Below are positions 1 to 7,507 of a stretch of DNA of 54,651 nt, in pieces. Each line of letters opens with the position of its first letter. The stretch's first letter is position 1. Source of the stretch: Ahrensia sp. R2A130 (GTDB taxonomy: Bacteria > Pseudomonadota > Alphaproteobacteria > Rhizobiales > Rhizobiaceae); contig NZ_AEEB01000021.1 in the NCBI RefSeq assembly GCF_000179775.1, positions 1 to 54,651 on the forward strand. Reading direction: 5' to 3'. Both the position numbers and the translations under genes were made by a program. The notes under the pieces are model-generated. The model worked only from the letters and a program-made list of their open reading frames with translations. It was not told where the DNA came from and did not search any database.

Positions 1-195
1 ATTGGCTAGTTTTAGCCGTTGGTCCGATCAGGTTGCAAAACCCTTAGTTTATGGGGTTTCCATGGTCAACAGACGAAACAGGCTGAATTCGAATAACGGA
101 ACAAACGGCGTCCATGTGCAGCGTTCGGAACGCAAAGTTGCACGAAAACTGCACGGGCGTTCCCCGCCTGTTCCCGCTATCTGCGAGGCGGCGTG

Positions 196-465
196 ATGGA
201 GGGTTCTGGCTACACTGGCCCAAACAGCGATGAGAGCATCGGCGTTTGGTGCAAAGTGGGGCAAGCGTATTGCCCTGAAGAGTGTGAGCATTGCACCGGA
301 TGGCTTTCAGTTTGTGACAACTGCGAAACACACGGTCACAGCATCTCGGAAAATTGGGTCGGCGATTTCAACGGTCACAATCCACCATTGGTTTATTGCC
401 ATGACTGCGCAATTGAACTTGGGCTGACCCCTGTTCCCTCGCCTTCTACCAGAGGAGAGGCTTGA
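196..465 (+). CDS. Cys/His-rich small hypothetical protein
   Basis: Unrecognised protein of 89 residues. It has many potential metal ligands: Cys residues in the pattern WCK...YCPEECEHC...VCDNCETH and a later YCHDC, which suggests one or two zinc-knuckle folds. The ATG at 196 follows a GAGG about 7 bases upstream; a GTG codon directly in front (193) is the alternative start. It is the first gene of a tightly packed plus-strand series, and the next start is 2 bases after its stop. It could be a nucleic-acid-binding early phage protein, but only the metal-ligand pattern supports that. Confidence 0.55.
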   Translation: MEGSGYTGPNSDESIGVWCKVGQAYCPEECEHCTGWLSVCDNCETHGHSISENWVGDFNGHNPPLVYCHDCAIELGLTPVPSPSTRGEA

Positions 466-466
466 G

Positions 467-757
467 ATGGCGAAGATGAGAGCGACCATTCTTGATGAGC
501 GGTACAGTGGCCTAGCCTTTCACGACCACTATCCTGTCGTTGTTCCAATTCGCCTGACTTTCAAATGGATACCATGGAGGGACGCAGTCTTTGCATGGGC
601 CGTAGTCCAGCCGAAACGGGAAGTCTTTGGATCAAACGTTGATTGGGTATGGCGGCACATCGCTGTTTTTACCGAAGAGGATGACGCCCGCGATTTCCTT
701 GAACGATTGAACTGCGGACCAGAAACGGATGCTGCAACAACTAACGAAGGAGAATGA
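467..757 (+). CDS. hypothetical protein
   Basis: A 96-residue soluble protein rich in Trp and aromatic residues, with no recognised family. An AGAGGAGAGG ribosome-binding sequence lies about 6 bases before the ATG, which fixes the start well. It sits between the Cys-rich gene and a conserved phage gene whose start overlaps its stop, consistent with one transcript. The C-terminal 15 residues are acidic and probably disordered. Confidence 0.6.
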   Translation: MAKMRATILDERYSGLAFHDHYPVVVPIRLTFKWIPWRDAVFAWAVVQPKREVFGSNVDWVWRHIAVFTEEDDARDFLERLNCGPETDAATTNEGE

Positions 758-759
758 AG

Positions 760-1149
760 ATGGCCTACGCTGACACAACCAAAGTTCCGGTCGCGCAGAC
801 AAAAACCGATATTGAGAAGATCGTCAACAAGTATGGCGCGACCTCGTTTGGCGTATTGACCTCTGCCAATTCCGCACAGGTCGCGTTTGAGATGGGTGGC
901 AGAAACATTCTGTTCCGCGTCGATGTACCTGAAAAAGTTCAGGCCGAGCGTTCCCGATGGCGAGCGCTTCTCTTAGTTATCAAAGCCAAACTGGAGAGCG
1001 TCGAAGCTGGTATTGAGACGTTTGAAAACGCCTTCCTTGCCAACGTGATGATGCCTGATGGCCGAACGGTTGGCGAGCATACGGGACCAATGATTGAGCA
1101 ACACTACAGCGGGGATGCGTCAGTGCCACTGCTGCCGCATATTCACTGA
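760..1149 (+). CDS. conserved phage hypothetical protein
   Basis: About 129 residues, beginning MAYADTTKVPVAQTKTDIEK. The middle resembles a family of uncharacterised proteins common in rhizobial prophages, with the segment TFENAFLANVMMPDGRTVGE as the recognisable core; the family name is not known to me. ATG 760 is preferred over ATG 754 because AGGAG lies 8 bases upstream of 760 but only 2 from 754. The stop codon overlaps the ATG of the next gene by one base (TGATG), implying translational coupling. No membrane segment or catalytic motif is visible. Confidence 0.7.
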   Translation: MAYADTTKVPVAQTKTDIEKIVNKYGATSFGVLTSANSAQVAFEMGGRNILFRVDVPEKVQAERSRWRALLLVIKAKLESVEAGIETFENAFLANVMMPDGRTVGEHTGPMIEQHYSGDASVPLLPHIH

Positions 1150-1328
1150 TGGCGGCGTTTATGTTTGTCCTCAACGCGCTTGGCACCACTTATTTGTGGT
1201 TCCTTACGATTGAGTACGCTGATCGTGGCATGAACCGAAAGGCGAAAGTTGGAACATACATGACCGCTGCGCTGGGCGGGTGTTCCTCGCTTTGTTTGGT
1301 TCTTGCACTACGTCAGCTTTCCACATGA
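1149..1328 (+). CDS. small two-helix membrane protein
   Basis: A 59-residue ORF whose ATG overlaps the stop of the preceding gene. It has two hydrophobic stretches (about residues 3-21 and 36-56) separated by a basic loop containing DRGMNRKAK, so an inner-membrane hairpin is likely. Function is unknown. Small membrane proteins of this sort in prophage ends can act in superinfection exclusion or in lysis, but nothing here discriminates between these. Confidence 0.5.
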   Translation: MAAFMFVLNALGTTYLWFLTIEYADRGMNRKAKVGTYMTAALGGCSSLCLVLALRQLST

Positions 1329-1359
1329 CCTCTCCCATACACCAGACAGAACGCAGAGC

Positions 1360-1476
1360 ATGGGAGGAAGGGCTTTGTGGATATGGCACCACTGGCAATT
1401 CTGGCTGGCCCTTATAGCCTTTGTCGTGGTGTTCGGGGTGGTGGAGCGGTATGATTTGGAATGGAGAATAAGATGA
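1360..1476 (+). CDS. single-pass membrane micropeptide (putative)
   Basis: A 38-residue ORF with one strongly hydrophobic helix (about residues 13-29: WQFWLALIAFVVVFGVV) and a basic tail. Its TGA overlaps the ATG of the next gene in an ATGA arrangement, which is the main support. The ribosome-binding site is weak and the start is uncertain, so it could also be leader sequence. Confidence 0.35.
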   Translation: MGGRALWIWHHWQFWLALIAFVVVFGVVERYDLEWRIR

Positions 1477-1808
1477 AAGATAATGGCGCGATATACATGA
1501 ACGGACGCGGCGTGATGGCTAAAACAGAGAAGCTGAACAGCGCCGCGTGGGGCCATGTGGGCTACGCAATCATAGGATCGTGTGGAGCCTTGCTTTCTAT
1601 CCCTTTGTTTTTGGTGAACTTATATAAGTCGGTAGAGAACGGCTTCACCTCTTTGGGGGCGATATATATGGCTTGCGCGCTTGTTATATTTTTCTCCGGC
1701 ATTGTGATGACGCGCCCACACTCCAAGGCCATATCTGAATTGAGGGTCCACAGAATGGCAATGGAAGCGGAGACCAAAAAAAGGGGACTAGGGTGGGCGT
1801 CAAGCTAA
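1473..1808 (+). CDS. small integral membrane protein
   Basis: 111 residues starting MKDNGAIYMNGRG. ATG 1473 is chosen over 1461 because GGAG lies 7 bases upstream and the codon overlaps the preceding stop. Two transmembrane segments are evident (about residues 28-50 and 59-80), followed by a basic, helical cytoplasmic tail ending in EAETKKRGLGWASS. Base composition is lower in GC than the neighbours, a sign of recent acquisition. No family recognised. Confidence 0.55.
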   Translation: MKDNGAIYMNGRGVMAKTEKLNSAAWGHVGYAIIGSCGALLSIPLFLVNLYKSVENGFTSLGAIYMACALVIFFSGIVMTRPHSKAISELRVHRMAMEAETKKRGLGWASS

Positions 1809-2149
1809 CCCCACCCCGCCCCATATCCAGCCATGCAGACGTTATCGCGTTCATTCACGATACACTTTTGCCGAGAAGTCACCAGAAGCCAACAGGTCAG
1901 CGCTTGTGCGGTTGCTGGATGTGTTTGGGGAGAAGCCGGATGAAGGGCACTGATATGACGAAATGCGACCAATGCAATGAAGACTTCAATGAATGGCTAA
2001 ACCTGCGTGTTGAAGGCGGGTCAAACACAAAATTGCGCGTCGGATACGCTTCGTTCGGGCATCCAAACAAAAGCTTTTGCAGCCAAACCTGCGCGATGCG
2101 ATATGGCGCACAGAACAAACGGAAAGAATTGATCACCGTTTCACTATGA
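1793..2149 (+). CDS. zinc-finger-like hypothetical protein
   Basis: 118 residues from a GTG start that overlaps the previous gene by 16 bases and has AGGGG about 6 bases upstream. It contains CGCWMC, then CDQC, and later CSQTC, giving two CxxC-type ligand pairs consistent with a zinc ribbon. A shorter product starting at the internal ATG 1955 (MTKCDQCNEDFN) is possible and would keep only the second finger. Probable nucleic-acid or protein binder; function not assignable. Confidence 0.45.
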   Translation: MGVKLTPPRPISSHADVIAFIHDTLLPRSHQKPTGQRLCGCWMCLGRSRMKGTDMTKCDQCNEDFNEWLNLRVEGGSNTKLRVGYASFGHPNKSFCSQTCAMRYGAQNKRKELITVSL

Positions 2150-2415
2150 ACCTACTCGCCACCCTCATCACCGAAATGCGCTCTCACAACGCCCAACAGA
2201 CCGTTGATGAACTCCACCGCGTGATAGATGGCCTATTGCCCGTACCGCGCTCTGTAGTTGCGCAGGAACTATGCCAGCGGTTCACTCAGGACGTGACCGT
2301 GCTTCAGATGGCAGTCATCGGAGATGTAGACCGGCAGGACGTAGAGAACCTACGAGCAGCTGCGCTTGAGACGGCCACCAGCGTTGCGGATATGGCTCGT
2401 AAGGCCGCGCACTGA
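2146..2415 (+). CDS. small helical hypothetical protein
   Basis: 89 residues beginning MNLLATLITEMRSHNAQQTV. The ATG overlaps the stop of the preceding gene (ATGA). The sequence is almost entirely predicted helix, with no Cys and no membrane segment. It is the last plus-strand gene before the convergent terminator region. Confidence 0.5.
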   Translation: MNLLATLITEMRSHNAQQTVDELHRVIDGLLPVPRSVVAQELCQRFTQDVTVLQMAVIGDVDRQDVENLRAAALETATSVADMARKAAH

Positions 2416-2474
2416 ACGCCGGAAACTACATGTCAAAATTCCGGCTGATTTTTAACATGGCAGCCTAAACATGC

Positions 2475-2507
2475 AAAACCCGCCGCCTCCGGTGTGGAAG
2501 CGACGGG
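2475..2507 (-). terminator. second late-operon terminator hairpin
   Basis: On the minus strand a 12-bp stem (CCCGTCGCTTCC with GGAGGCGGCGGG, two G-U wobbles) encloses a 5-base loop and is followed by TTTT. It lies about 350 bases beyond the first terminator and would catch readthrough from the late operon. On the plus strand the same hairpin lacks a T-tract. Confidence 0.6.
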
Positions 2508-2534
2508 CCTGAATGTATTGGGGGCATGAGTGAA

Positions 2535-2550
2535 GCTGCATTTTAGCAGC
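2535..2550. repeat. short inverted repeat
   Basis: GCTGC-ATTTTA-GCAGC, a 5-bp perfect stem with a 6-base AT loop in the convergent intergenic region. No function assigned. Confidence 0.3.
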
Positions 2551-2752
2551 CGGTGCACCATCTCAATACCACGCGACTATTTGGAGCGACCGCACGTCCA
2601 CGCTTTCCCAAACTGTTTGCCCATAAGGGCGAATAAGGTGAGGGGTCCGCATTTTAACGATCTGCACGGCTTGCGTATTCGAGAAGATCAACCCGAACAC
2701 CCCTAGGCCACCACCCTACCCCACAGGCAGGCAGATGTGAACCCCGATCAGC

Positions 2753-2803
2753 TTGTTGACCTCAACAAAGTGATGCCAGAGACCATATTGTTGGCGTCAA
2801 CAA
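2753..2803. promoter_or_regulatory. tandem 16-bp palindromes TTGTTG-N4-CAACAA
   Basis: Two perfect 6+6 palindromes with four-base centres: TTGTTG-ACCT-CAACAA at 2753-2768 and TTGTTG-GCGT-CAACAA at 2788-2803, centres 35 bp apart. The conserved arms with variable centres are typical of sites for a dimeric DNA-binding protein. They lie in the 465-bp gene-free gap 2416-2880, just outside the late-operon terminator, with no promoter obviously overlapped. Alternatives are recombinase or replication-protein sites. Confidence 0.55.
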
Positions 2804-2821
2804 ATTGGTCGCCAGAACGAC

Positions 2822-2857
2822 AAAAAAGCCCCGCCTGCCATGACGACAGACGGGGCT
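2822..2857 (-). terminator. primary Rho-independent terminator of the late operon
   Basis: On the minus strand AGCCCCGTCTG pairs with CAGGCGGGGCT (11 bp, one G-U) around a 9-base loop, followed directly by a run of T. It starts 24 bases after the stop of the last minus-strand gene, as expected for the end of the lysis/late transcript. Confidence 0.85.
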
Positions 2858-2880
2858 AGGTATCGGCTGGGAGCGACCGA

Positions 2881-3504
2881 TTATTCCGCAGGCAGTATCT
2901 CAAATGGCAGCGTGATCGTGCTTTCGTAAATCAGACCATCGGGATCGTCAGGGACGCAGCCCGGGTATTCAATGCGAACATAGAAACCGCCGTCTCCGGG
3001 AAGCGCACTGTTCGGCACTCGAAAAGGTGTTTCAAGCGTTTCCCAGTCTCTGCCGACTTCCACTGGCTTGAAACCCACAAACTGCGTTCTGATAGGAGCA
3101 CGGGAATGGTTTTCGACATAAGGGATCGCGGAAGGAAGTCCGCAATTTAGGCCGAATTCTGTACGTCGAAGATAGAACTTCGCGATACAGACGGTGCCAA
3201 TACGACACCCGCCGAGAACGCCTGAAAGTGTTTCATCGTATTCCGCAACATCCTGAGCAATGCGAAGGTCTAGAATGGCCTTTCGATTGTCCTGTATGCC
3301 TGCGCGGTTGTCTTCCGCGATGCGGCGAGTGGCCGCGCTGTCGTTAGCGATGGTGTTGACCTGATCGAATATCTCAAGAGCCGGTATTCGGACTTGAAAA
3401 ACCGATGTGAGAACGTAGCCGGAAGCCGTCAAGAATGCCCCCACGCAGACGGCCACGAGCGAATTGAGGAAGGTCTTGCCTACCAGTTTGCGAAGTTCTT
3501 CCAT
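2881..3504 (-). CDS. membrane-anchored hypothetical protein of the lysis region
   Basis: 207 residues from ATG 3504; a GTG at 3537 gives a basic extension MRRRRRLHLIY but overlaps the upstream gene by 28 bases, so the ATG is preferred. One N-terminal transmembrane helix (FLNSLVAVCVGAFLTASGYV) is followed by a short coiled-coil-like region (DSAATRRIAEDNRAGIQDN) and a periplasmic domain with four to five Cys, plausibly disulphide-bonded. It is the last gene before the late terminator, just after the spanins. No family recognised; a host-envelope or lysis-timing role is inferred only from position. Confidence 0.7.
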   Translation of the reverse strand: MEELRKLVGKTFLNSLVAVCVGAFLTASGYVLTSVFQVRIPALEIFDQVNTIANDSAATRRIAEDNRAGIQDNRKAILDLRIAQDVAEYDETLSGVLGGCRIGTVCIAKFYLRRTEFGLNCGLPSAIPYVENHSRAPIRTQFVGFKPVEVGRDWETLETPFRVPNSALPGDGGFYVRIEYPGCVPDDPDGLIYESTITLPFEILPAE

Positions 3505-3509
3505 GTAGA

Positions 3510-3722
3510 TCAAATGCAGCCTTCGTCTTCGACGCACTGCGCCCGATTGGATGCAATACGCTCGGCACTGCGCCGGTCCAGCTTCACAACTGCACGGGCA
3601 GCCGGTGGATTGAGCGTGACCAATGTGTAGCCGGTGCCGGGAACCAGCCCGCTACGGCCTTGGCACCCCACCAGTGAGGCGGTCGATAAGGCCATCATCA
3701 GTATCATCGCGGATTTCAGCAT
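3510..3722 (-). CDS. o-spanin lipoprotein (Rz1-like)
   Basis: 70 residues from MLKSAMILMMALSTASLVGC. The start is set by a typical lipoprotein signal peptide ending in the lipobox L-V-G-C. The mature part is short and its 5' end overlaps the 3' end of the Rz-like gene by 71 bases in another frame, the classic Rz/Rz1 arrangement. Predicted to sit in the outer membrane and bind the inner-membrane spanin to disrupt the outer membrane at lysis. The longer in-frame reading from 3794 would hide the signal peptide and is rejected. Confidence 0.75.
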   Translation of the reverse strand: MLKSAMILMMALSTASLVGCQGRSGLVPGTGYTLVTLNPPAARAVVKLDRRSAERIASNRAQCVEDEGCI

Positions 3723-3906
3723 CTCGCTTGGCTTTCTCTTTGATTGTGTTGGTGTCGTCGGCTTGGAGCCGGTCTGTGATGCGTTTCTCGCCATCCGCCC
3801 GCAGCGATGCGTCGTAGAGCGCTTTTGCGCCCCACAGGCCCGCTATGGCGGCAACAGCGATGGCAATGCGGATGGTGCGCGACCACGAGCGAAATGCGGC
3901 GATCAT
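3652..3906 (-). CDS. i-spanin (Rz-like inner-membrane subunit)
   Basis: 84 residues with an N-terminal transmembrane helix (about residues 12-28, IRIAIAVAAIAGLWGAKAL) and a charged, helical periplasmic part. The length is short compared with lambda Rz (153 residues) but typical of alphaproteobacterial phages. The ATG overlaps the endolysin stop (ATGA) and the 3' end overlaps the o-spanin gene. Together they should complete lysis after peptidoglycan is degraded. Confidence 0.75.
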   Translation of the reverse strand: MIAAFRSWSRTIRIAIAVAAIAGLWGAKALYDASLRADGEKRITDRLQADDTNTIKEKAKRDAEIRDDTDDGLIDRLTGGVPRP

Positions 3907-4844
3907 GCCAGCGCCTCTTGCGCTTCACGTTGGCGCTTGTCGCGGCGATACCATGTGTAGCCAAAGCATAGCGCAGCTCCAGTAAGAGCCACCGGAACGA
4001 ACCAGTCAGGAACGTGCGAAGCGAACGTAGCAACTATGCCGCCAACGCTGTCAGCGCCTTCCTTTATCGAGGCCAGCGTCGTCAAAGTTCCGCCCGTTCC
4101 GCTTGCGGCTTTCTCTGTGGAGATACGGTCGAAGGCTGCTGTTTTGAAAGCAACAGCGGTGACGGCGGGACGGCGTGGCGATACAGTCTCTTCAATCACG
4201 CGCAGGTTGACCACGGTCGCTTTGTCGAACTCACCAGACTTCGGCAGACCCATGAATTCCTGATAGTCTTTGATGGCCTTGATCGTGCGCGGGCCCTTGA
4301 TGCCGTCAGCTAGGCCGTGCGGATAGCCCGCAGCCGTCAGAAGACGTTGCAGATACCGATAGCGCTCATCTACATTCGGAGGCGTAGAGGTCTTCGCGAC
4401 CGCGCCCGATAGATCGGCGTACTGTTCACGCGCCGGGAACGAGGGGCAGGCTTTCGCCGCATAGTCGTGGTGGCCGGAAATCAGCTTGATCGACGGGTAT
4501 TCTGCCATCAGGCTGTTGATGAGGTTTAGAAGCGCCGCCTTCTGGCTGTGCGTTCTCGTATCTTTTGGCGTGCGGCCATCACGGGAAACACCGCCTACGT
4601 AGCAGATGCCAACGGTCCCGCGATTGCGACCACGGACGTGAGCGCCTGTTTTGCTCAACGGCCTGCCCTTATGAACTTTGCCGTCTAGGCCGATCACGAA
4701 GTGGTATCCTATGTCGCTCCAGCCGCGAGCCTTGTGCCACTTACGGATCGTGGCCACGGAAACTTCGCGCCCTTCCGGTGTTGCGGCGCAATGCACCACG
4801 ATCTCATTAAGTTTACGATTTGTCATGCGGGATCGCGCCGCCAT
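3903..4844 (-). CDS. N-acetylmuramoyl-L-alanine amidase endolysin with PG-binding domain and C-terminal membrane helix
   Basis: 313 residues. Residues about 10-140 are a T7-lysozyme-type Amidase_2 domain: zinc ligands H18 (VVHCAA), H125 (SGHHDY) and C133 (ACPSF), with Y47 and K131 in the catalytic positions known from T7 lysozyme. Residues about 155-215 resemble PG_binding_1 (LADGIKGPRTIKAI). A hydrophobic helix near 285-305 (WFVPVALTGAALCFGYTWYRR) is followed by a basic tail. It cleaves the bond between muramic acid and the stem peptide. The C-terminal membrane segment is unusual for an endolysin and may tether it or act as a holin-like element, since no separate holin was recognised. Start 4844 or 4826 (MTNRKLNE) are both possible. 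Confidence 0.88.
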   Translation of the reverse strand: MAARSRMTNRKLNEIVVHCAATPEGREVSVATIRKWHKARGWSDIGYHFVIGLDGKVHKGRPLSKTGAHVRGRNRGTVGICYVGGVSRDGRTPKDTRTHSQKAALLNLINSLMAEYPSIKLISGHHDYAAKACPSFPAREQYADLSGAVAKTSTPPNVDERYRYLQRLLTAAGYPHGLADGIKGPRTIKAIKDYQEFMGLPKSGEFDKATVVNLRVIEETVSPRRPAVTAVAFKTAAFDRISTEKAASGTGGTLTTLASIKEGADSVGGIVATFASHVPDWFVPVALTGAALCFGYTWYRRDKRQREAQEALA

Positions 4845-4890
4845 TGCTGACCGCGTGCCTTCAGGTTGAATTGTGGGGAGTGGGTGGGGG

Positions 4891-5178
4891 TTAGGCGCGG
4901 GTTCCGTAAGTCATCCAACCGAACAGCCGGACAGCCATGTAGAACAAGTGCGCCAAAACACGCGAGAATGGCCGACGCCAGCCGTTAAGCCGCTCGCTGT
5001 CGGTTATCATCGCCGTGAGGAACTTCACGTCACAGACAGCCCTTGGCGGGTCTGCGCGGCCATATCCGATATCGTGTATTTCCCAACTGGCGGTTTTAAA
5101 GAACGACGAGCCGAACTTAGTCAGCGCTTTACGTAGCCATAGGGGAAACCACGTTGGACCTATGCCGTTGCTGGTCAT
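4891..5178 (-). CDS. hypothetical protein with phospholipase-A2-like HD-Y motif
   Basis: 95 residues. The segment WEIHDIGYGRADPPRAVCD followed by KFL resembles the HDxxY...CDxxF active-site pattern of secreted phospholipases A2, which is also found in small phage proteins; the similarity is by eye and no other PLA2 feature can be confirmed. The C-terminal third (LAHLFYMAVRLFGWMT) is hydrophobic enough to be membrane-associated. Its start overlaps the stop of the upstream gene (ATGA) and it directly precedes the endolysin, so a role in lysis or host-membrane attack is possible. A holin is the other possibility. Confidence 0.6.
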   Translation of the reverse strand: MTSNGIGPTWFPLWLRKALTKFGSSFFKTASWEIHDIGYGRADPPRAVCDVKFLTAMITDSERLNGWRRPFSRVLAHLFYMAVRLFGWMTYGTRA

Positions 5179-5756
5179 GCCGCCAGAGCTGCAAGAAACG
5201 CGGCTTCGCGGTCAGCTTTTGTTGCCACTAATGCGGCTTCGAAACTTTCAAGCTCTGCTACCGTCGCCATGGCAGTAACGGCGGCTTCGGCCTCGCGTTT
5301 GGCGTTGCCTGCTGCCGATGTCAGCTTGTCAGAGATTATCACTTTTTCAGCTATACGATTGGCCATGATGGTGGCAGCATTTTCGCCAGCGGCTTCCCGC
5401 TCGGCAGCGGTCAGCAACCCGACGAGAAGATCGTCATATCGATCATTTCCGGCCAGATGCGCGTCGGCCCATGCCTGTTGCCTTGGCCATGTGTCGCGAT
5501 CTTCGACGGTATAGTTGCCAGTCATCCGTCGCAGTGTTTCGGCATGCTCGTCGGCGATGACGGCCAGCAGTGAAGCCCGCGTCATCGAAAGTGCAGCTTG
5601 ATCCGTAGCGGTCGCGAGCAGGGCTTCAATCTGCTCCGTCATTTGCTCCGGCACCAAAAGGCCATCACCGTCGAATGCGATGCGCCTGCGATCCTCCTCC
5701 GACATACCCTGATTGACCAACGTGGCTTGAAGAGCGGTTGCTTTCAGATGCTTCAT
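5175..5756 (-). CDS. tail-fibre-associated hypothetical protein
   Basis: 193 residues, Ala- and Glu-rich and almost wholly helical, ending in the repeated-looking segment ESFEAALVATKADREAAFLA. It starts 2 bases downstream of the tail-fibre stop, the position usually taken by fibre assembly chaperones in Mu- and P2-type phages, so a fibre chaperone is the best inference. No signature of the known Tfa families is visible. Confidence 0.55.
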   Translation of the reverse strand: MKHLKATALQATLVNQGMSEEDRRRIAFDGDGLLVPEQMTEQIEALLATATDQAALSMTRASLLAVIADEHAETLRRMTGNYTVEDRDTWPRQQAWADAHLAGNDRYDDLLVGLLTAAEREAAGENAATIMANRIAEKVIISDKLTSAAGNAKREAEAAVTAMATVAELESFEAALVATKADREAAFLAALAA

Positions 5757-5758
5757 TT

Positions 5759-6733
5759 TCAGTCTCCTTTACGAATGACGGAAAGCTGTGCGTCTTGAAT
5801 TGTTGAAGCGCCCGCCGAACCGTCGTGATCTAACCGGACATCAATCGTGTCCCCCGCAGCCAGCCGAAAGGTCTTGGTGAAGGAAACATGGCGTCCCAAG
5901 CCCGCATTGGTGTTGACGTTGGTCATGTCGCCTGCCGCACCCATATCGACGCCATTGATAAAGACGTATAGCGCGAACTTGCGATATGTCTTGGCGGAAG
6001 CCCGAACCAGCGCAGAAACGTTGAAAGCGCCGTCGGCACCGGCTGCGATAGTCATCACGTTGCCGGAAATTGTGACGCTGTCGCCGTTTGCAAAGGTCTG
6101 CACCGGCAGGTTCAAGATCGTGTAGGTTTGCTGCAGCACACTTTGCAGATTTGCCGGATCGTGAGAAACGACAACGCCGTCAGCGCCTGAGTCCCCAACC
6201 AGTTCTGATATTTCTGATGATGATTGATAAACGCGATACCAAACGCCCCAGCCCCCAGCGTTCATTTCACGACGATACGTCATCGTGTTGGTCTGGCTGT
6301 CGTCCGTAAATGCGTGGGCAGTTTGAGTAATCCATCCCTGTGAGTTTTGAACTTCAGCAGCACCCATCCAGTTAGCGATATTGCTATCTGGCGAGTTGGC
6401 TCCATTGCTGGCGGAATACCAACCGTTCGACGTTGCATCATTCCAGTCTGATATCTGGTAGGTGGCCGTGCCAAGGCTATCGCGCAGGGTGTAGGAACTG
6501 GCCCCAGCGGCGACAGCGGCTTGGATAGCCTCCCATACCAGCGTCACCGAATTAGGGTCGGGCGGCAATCCTGCTTCCTTCACCGCATACACGAGCGACC
6601 GCATTATCTGCTCATAGCCGCGCGCGTCCGGTTCTGAACCGGTGGCGTTCACACCTTGCTGGTAGTTCTCGTGAACCAGCGCTTCATCGTGGGGATCAGT
6701 TGTGACCTTCTCCCGTGGTGCCCAATATTCCAT
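5759..6733 (-). CDS. tail fibre protein
   Basis: 324 residues. The N-terminal about 90 residues form the baseplate-attachment helix-rich part (MRSLVYAVKEAGLPPDPNS). The centre (about 100-170) has a pyocin-knob-like segment with WITQTAHAFTDDSQTNTMTY and GGWGVWYRVYQS. The C-terminal about 110 residues are beta-rich (KFALYVFINGV, FRLAAGDTIDVRLDHDG), resembling a C1q/jelly-roll tip. Location directly downstream of the gp48-like gene is that of Mu-type fibres. It should determine receptor recognition. Confidence 0.82.
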   Translation of the reverse strand: MEYWAPREKVTTDPHDEALVHENYQQGVNATGSEPDARGYEQIMRSLVYAVKEAGLPPDPNSVTLVWEAIQAAVAAGASSYTLRDSLGTATYQISDWNDATSNGWYSASNGANSPDSNIANWMGAAEVQNSQGWITQTAHAFTDDSQTNTMTYRREMNAGGWGVWYRVYQSSSEISELVGDSGADGVVVSHDPANLQSVLQQTYTILNLPVQTFANGDSVTISGNVMTIAAGADGAFNVSALVRASAKTYRKFALYVFINGVDMGAAGDMTNVNTNAGLGRHVSFTKTFRLAAGDTIDVRLDHDGSAGASTIQDAQLSVIRKGD

Positions 6734-6745
6734 GCTTGATGATCC

Positions 6746-7507
6746 TTACGGGTAAACGAAATGAGGTTTGGTATCGGCAGGTGCGATGCGTCCGAAAGCG
6801 CATTCGAGATCGGTTGCCGTGAAGGGATGGCCAAAGCGTCCAACGCCGAAGCGCGATTTTCCGAATGTGAACCAATCAACGCCGAAACCGACGACCCAGA
6901 CATACCAGTCGAACGTCATATCGACCTCGCCTGGTGTTTGGCCGGAGAACCTGTCTCCATTGCCAAAGCTGGACTGGCCGAAGCGAAATGGCATGGGCTC
7001 TTCGATAACCACATCGTAGCCAATGGACCGCGCGAGGCAGACGTAATCAGCTGGTGTGATGGTCGCGTTGGCCCGGATTTTCAGTCGAAGCGCGCGAATT
7101 CTAGCCTCGCGACCTTCCGGTGCCGAAATGCACGGGTCTGGCAAGCCGTAGTCAGCCTCCCAATCGGCAAGCGACAAGTCCAGCGTCCATGCCGTGCTTT
7201 CATTCGTCAATTCAAAAGCAGCGCGATATAAATCAAGAAACGGGGCTGACATGGCTTTGACCAATCGCCCCATGACGCTCGTATCTGGGTCGTTGAAGCC
7301 TTGCCCATCCGGTGTTCGCCATGCAGCCCCCATCGGCAACAACATCAGATGGCTATCCCGCAAATCGTCAAGCGCAGGGGTTGAAAGCGCATCGGCTGTA
7401 ACGACCGTTGGCGTGTCGATATCACTCGTTCCACACGAAACCGTAGTGATCGGACCGGCGCGAGGCGGCGTGAAGTCCAGACCCTCTGGAATGAACCAGC
7501 GGCTCAT
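6746..7507 (-). CDS. baseplate protein, Mu gp48-like (YmfQ/DUF2313)
   Basis: 253 residues. The pattern LLPMGAAWRTPDGQGF near residue 55 and the C-terminal ECAFGRIAPADTKPHFVYP are typical of the YmfQ/gp48 family, which links the baseplate wedge to the fibres. The start overlaps the stop of the gp47-like gene by four bases (ATGA). The repeated RFGQSSFGNGDRF and SRFGVGRFG segments match the family's internal glycine-rich strands. Confidence 0.85.
   Translation of the reverse strand: MSRWFIPEGLDFTPPRAGPITTVSCGTSDIDTPTVVTADALSTPALDDLRDSHLMLLPMGAAWRTPDGQGFNDPDTSVMGRLVKAMSAPFLDLYRAAFELTNESTAWTLDLSLADWEADYGLPDPCISAPEGREARIRALRLKIRANATITPADYVCLARSIGYDVVIEEPMPFRFGQSSFGNGDRFSGQTPGEVDMTFDWYVWVVGFGVDWFTFGKSRFGVGRFGHPFTATDLECAFGRIAPADTKPHFVYP

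Noticed and set aside
1..38. attL/attR core repeat GGTTGC shared by both ends
   Set aside because: Six bases are too few to call an attachment site as a feature; the right-hand side is cut by the window edge.
2..196. Plus-strand ORF at the extreme left edge
   Set aside because: TTG start at the window edge, no visible ribosome-binding site and a non-protein-like composition; more likely attachment-site or leader DNA.
2479..2507. Plus-strand terminator for the 196-2415 genes
   Set aside because: The hairpin has no T-tract on the plus strand; only the minus-strand reading has one.
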